From positions 372,001-436,000 of the forward strand of contig JAFAEO010000073.1 of NCBI GenBank assembly GCA_023423975.1: a DNA stretch of 64,000 nucleotides, given 5' to 3'. Position 1 is the stretch's first letter, and every line of letters begins with the position of its first letter. A model generated the notes under the pieces. That model made no database searches. It worked only from the letters and a program-made list of their open reading frames with translations, and was not told the origin of the DNA. This document shows, one piece after another, positions 61,240-64,000 of this stretch. Origin of the DNA: Pseudomonadota bacterium (GTDB lineage Bacteria; Pseudomonadota; Gammaproteobacteria; Burkholderiales; Burkholderiaceae_B). A program made the position numbers and the translations under genes.

Positions 61240-62103
61240 ATGCGTAAAGAACCCTTCGTCCTGCTAACGCCCGCGCTCCTGCTGTTTTGCGGCATGCTCA
61301 TCATTCCCATGCTGCTGGTCGCAGTACTGTCGTTCTATGCTTTTAACGGCACCACCGGCATCGTCCCGGATTTTTCTTTTGGCAACTACATAACGATTTT
61401 TTCCGACCCTTACTACGGGGAGATTTTCCTGCGCACCGCGGGCATGGCCCTGCTGGTCACCGCGATCTGCCTGGTCCTGGGTATTCCCGAAACGCTCATC
61501 CTGGCGCGCATGCGAGCCCCATGGCGCGGTATTTTCCTGGTCATGGTGCTGGGGCCCTTACTGATTTCGGTAGTAGTGCGCACGCTGGGTTGGTCCATCC
61601 TGATGGGCCGACAGGGCCTCATCAACGATACCCTGCTCCTGCTTGGCCTGATCGATTCGCCCATCCGCCTCACTTTCACGTTTACCGGCATGGTCATCGG
61701 CCTGGTACACGTCATGGTGCCTTTCATGATTATTTCCATCTGGGCAACCCTGCGCAAGCTGGATCCCACCGTAGAGTATGCCGGCCGCTCGCTTGGGGGC
61801 TCACCCCTGACTGTCTTTCGCCGGATTATTTTCCCGCAACTGATGCCAGGAATACTGTCGGGCTGCATCATCGTTTTCGCCCTGTCGGCGTCGGCCTTTG
61901 CCACGCCTGCCATTCTGGGCGGACGCCGCCTGAAGGTGGTGGCCACGGCAGCCTATGACGAATTTCTCAGTTCCCTGAACTGGCCGCTGGGCGCCGCCAT
62001 TGTGATCCTGCTGCTGATCGCCAACATTATTATTATCATGGGACTGAACCGCTACACCGAAAGAAAGTACCGCATGATTTTTTCCGCCGGAGAAAATGGA
62101 TGA
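61240..62103 (+). CDS. Polyamine/opine-type ABC transporter permease (PotB-like)
   Basis: 287-residue permease with six helices (LLTPALLLFCGMLIIPMLLV at the start). The EAA loop is AGRSLGGSPLTVFRRIIFPQ (about 185-204). Start at 61240; a GTG at 61231 is an alternative with a GGAC motif before it. Overlaps the next permease by 4 bp. Confidence 0.92.
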   Translation: MRKEPFVLLTPALLLFCGMLIIPMLLVAVLSFYAFNGTTGIVPDFSFGNYITIFSDPYYGEIFLRTAGMALLVTAICLVLGIPETLILARMRAPWRGIFLVMVLGPLLISVVVRTLGWSILMGRQGLINDTLLLLGLIDSPIRLTFTFTGMVIGLVHVMVPFMIISIWATLRKLDPTVEYAGRSLGGSPLTVFRRIIFPQLMPGILSGCIIVFALSASAFATPAILGGRRLKVVATAAYDEFLSSLNWPLGAAIVILLLIANIIIIMGLNRYTERKYRMIFSAGENG

Positions 62104-62894
62104 AACGCAATAGAACGCTCTCGCTCCTTTTTCATGCGGCCTTCATGCTGTTTCTGCTGGCGCCCCTGCTCATCGTGATCGTCGTCTCGTTCACAGACAA
62201 AGGCTTCATTTCCTATCCAAGCGACGGGTTGTCGTTGCGCTGGTATCAGGCGGTGCTGGACGAACCCCGGATTATGCAATCGTTCTGGCTGTCCCTGAAA
62301 CTGGCCTCGTTTGCATCCACCATTGCCGTTTGCCTGGCGGTGCCGGCGGCGCTGGCGCTGACCCGTTTCCGTTTCCCGGGACGCGATGCCGTCAGCGCAT
62401 TCCTGATGTCGCCGCTCATGATTCCAAATGTAGTATTGGGTGTGTCGTTCCTGCGATTTTTCAATATCGCCGGTTTGTCGGGTTCGGTATTCTGGCTGAC
62501 AATGACACATGTGATTTTCATTTTTCCCTATTCCCTGCGCCTGGTTCTTGCATCAGCTACCGGCATGGACCGGGAAGTTGAAATGGCGGCAAGATCGCTT
62601 GGCGCGGGCAAACGTCATGTGTATGGCCGTATCATACTGCCATTGATCCTGCCTGGCCTGACCGGCGGCTGGCTGCTGTCCTTTATCCAGAGTTTTGATG
62701 AATTGACCATGACAGTATTCGTTGCAACACCGGGCACAACGACACTGCCGGTCTGGATGTATAACCATATTGCGCAAACCATTGATCCACTGATCACCTC
62801 TGTATCGGCAATACTTATTATTGCAACGGTAATAATGATGATCATCATGGACCGTCTGGTTGGCCTGGATAAAGTGTTGATTGGAAAAGGTTGA
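62100..62894 (+). CDS. Polyamine/opine-type ABC transporter permease (PotC-like)
   Basis: 264-residue permease with six helices (LLFHAAFMLFLLAPLLIVIV near the start). EAA loop AARSLGAGKRHVYGRIILPL (about 162-181) and QSFDELTMTVFVATPG following. ATGA overlap with the preceding permease, 1 bp before the oxidoreductase. Confidence 0.92.
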   Translation: MKRNRTLSLLFHAAFMLFLLAPLLIVIVVSFTDKGFISYPSDGLSLRWYQAVLDEPRIMQSFWLSLKLASFASTIAVCLAVPAALALTRFRFPGRDAVSAFLMSPLMIPNVVLGVSFLRFFNIAGLSGSVFWLTMTHVIFIFPYSLRLVLASATGMDREVEMAARSLGAGKRHVYGRIILPLILPGLTGGWLLSFIQSFDELTMTVFVATPGTTTLPVWMYNHIAQTIDPLITSVSAILIIATVIMMIIMDRLVGLDKVLIGKG

Positions 62895-62895
62895 A

Positions 62896-64000
62896 ATGTA
62901 CAACACAGATATTATTGTAATAGGCGGCGGTATCGTCGGTTCAAGCGTCGCCTATGGTCTGGCCCGTCAAAATGCAAAAGTGCTCATACTGGACGAAGGC
63001 GACATCGCCTATCGCGCCTCCAGAGGCAATTTCGGGCTGGTGTGGGTGCAGGGAAAAGGCCACGGTTTCTCTCCTTACTCCCGATGGACCATGCGATCGG
63101 CCCGCAACTGGCCGGCGCTGGCCCGCGAGCTTACTGAGCGCACCGGCATCGATCCTTATCTGCAGCAGCCGGGCGGCTTTGTGTTCTTCACTAATCAGGC
63201 CGAGATGGACCAAAGGCAGCAACTGATGCGCGACATCCAGGCCTCGGTAGACGAAAAATATGACTACACGTTCATGACGCCGGCAGAAGTACGCAAGTAC
63301 ATTCCTGCAATCGGCCCCAAGGTGATCGGCGCTTGTTATACGCCCATGGATGGCCATGCCAACCCACTGAAGCTGTTGCCTGCATTGCAGCAGGCTGCGC
63401 GTCAGCTGGGTGTGGACTATCGCTACAACAACCCTGTCGAGCATATCGATTATCAGTCCGGCAACTTTATCGTGACCACACGCGCTGGTGAAAAATATGC
63501 CGGAAAAAAAGTGGTGCTTTGTGCGGGCCTGGGCAATAAGCGACTGGGTAACTTTGTCGGCCTGCACGTGCCGGTCGAGCCGAATCAGGGCCAGGTCATG
63601 ATCGGCGAGCGCTGTGCACCGTTCCTGTCCTATCCCACTATGCATGTGCGGCAGACCAATGAAGGCACGATACAGATCGGCGATTCGCTGGAGGACGTAG
63701 GCTATGACGATACAACACGACTGTCATTACAGCAGAGCATCGCCCGGCGTGCCATTGATTACTTCCCAGCGCTGGCCGACATGCGCATCATCCGATGCTG
63801 GGCGGCGCTGCGGATCATGTCGCCTGACGGCGTGCCGATCTACCAGGAGTCGTCCGGCATGCCCGGCGCATACGTCGTGACCTGTCACAGCGGCATCACA
63901 CTGGCGGCCAACCACGTTTTCACGATTCCCGACTGGATTCTGCGCGGCACCGCCGCCCAGACCATCGCTCCATTCTCAAACCAACGCTTCTGCAATTTGA
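62896..64000 (+). CDS. FAD-dependent oxidoreductase, DAO family (HcnC/OoxB-like), partial
   Basis: The frame is open to the window's right edge, giving about 368 residues. The N-terminal FAD-binding Rossmann motif is IIVIGGGIVGSSVAYGLA (about 6-23). NFGLVWVQGKG (about 48-58) and the C-terminal CWAALRIMSPDGVPIY and CHSGITLAANH (about 320-355) resemble opine oxidase OoxB, hydroproline/amino-acid dehydrogenases and HcnC. Position in one operon with the importer suggests that it oxidises the imported amine or opine-like compound. Partner subunits may lie beyond the edge. Confidence 0.9.
   Translation, partial: MYNTDIIVIGGGIVGSSVAYGLARQNAKVLILDEGDIAYRASRGNFGLVWVQGKGHGFSPYSRWTMRSARNWPALARELTERTGIDPYLQQPGGFVFFTNQAEMDQRQQLMRDIQASVDEKYDYTFMTPAEVRKYIPAIGPKVIGACYTPMDGHANPLKLLPALQQAARQLGVDYRYNNPVEHIDYQSGNFIVTTRAGEKYAGKKVVLCAGLGNKRLGNFVGLHVPVEPNQGQVMIGERCAPFLSYPTMHVRQTNEGTIQIGDSLEDVGYDDTTRLSLQQSIARRAIDYFPALADMRIIRCWAALRIMSPDGVPIYQESSGMPGAYVVTCHSGITLAANHVFTIPDWILRGTAAQTIAPFSNQRFCNL

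Noticed and set aside
1..64000. CRISPR arrays, prophage or insertion sequences
   Set aside because: No regularly spaced repeats with unique spacers, no transposase, integrase or phage structural genes apart from the phage-like VgrG of the type VI island.

Overview
The window looks like chromosomal DNA of a betaproteobacterium of the family Alcaligenaceae (Bordetella/Achromobacter/Advenella group; my best guess is Advenella or a close relative). This is inferred from gene content: mreBCD-mrdA-rodA divergent from gatCAB, DUF3460 beside scpA and panC, metX-metW followed by ampG, and several Bug/TctC-type solute-binding proteins. The DNA is moderately G+C-rich. No rRNA, tRNA, CRISPR, integrase or insertion sequence was recognised.

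Layout. 1-2.2 kb: an RND efflux pump (membrane fusion protein plus the start of the transporter, cut by the left edge). 2.4-8 kb: housekeeping genes zapD, coaE, a short prepilin peptidase, an NlpE-like lipoprotein, a one-domain LuxR regulator, panC, scpA and a DUF3460 gene, with an unexplained structured stretch at 4.63-5.01 kb. 8.1-12.3 kb: an aapJQMP-type amino-acid ABC transporter. 12.5-25.3 kb: ftsEX, mutY, the rod-shape operon mreBCD-mrdA-rodA, gatCAB and pyrE.

25.6-32.2 kb is the main accessory region: an orphan type VI secretion island in the order vgrG, DUF2169 adaptor, DUF4150 PAAR-like tip, VRR-NUC nuclease effector, and two tandem TsiV/DUF3396 immunity genes. The immunity genes are nearly identical at both ends and diverged in the middle. 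The three delivery proteins should load and carry the nuclease, and the immunity proteins should protect the producer and its sisters.

32.3-46 kb: a LysR regulator divergent from a DoxX gene and a DODA-type dioxygenase, a DMT exporter, exodeoxyribonuclease III, a tightly overlapping chain metX-metW-ampG and two c-type cytochromes, a lipoprotein, gshA followed by a Rieske oxygenase, and a DUF3008 gene. 46.4-49.5 kb: a basic-amino-acid (HisJQMP-like) ABC transporter, then a DUF2817 peptidase-like gene and a tautomerase.

51.7-57.6 kb: a tripartite tricarboxylate transporter (tctCBA), a LysR regulator, an amidohydrolase and a second, orphan Bug protein. 58-64 kb: a LysR regulator followed by a polyamine/opine-type ABC transporter (binding protein, ATPase, two permeases) and an FAD-dependent amine/amino-acid oxidoreductase that runs off the right edge. 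This looks like an uptake-and-oxidation pathway for an unknown nitrogenous substrate.

Most genes belong to known families. The parts most worth a second look are the type VI island with its mosaic immunity pair, and the unassigned long-range RNA fold at 4786-4988.
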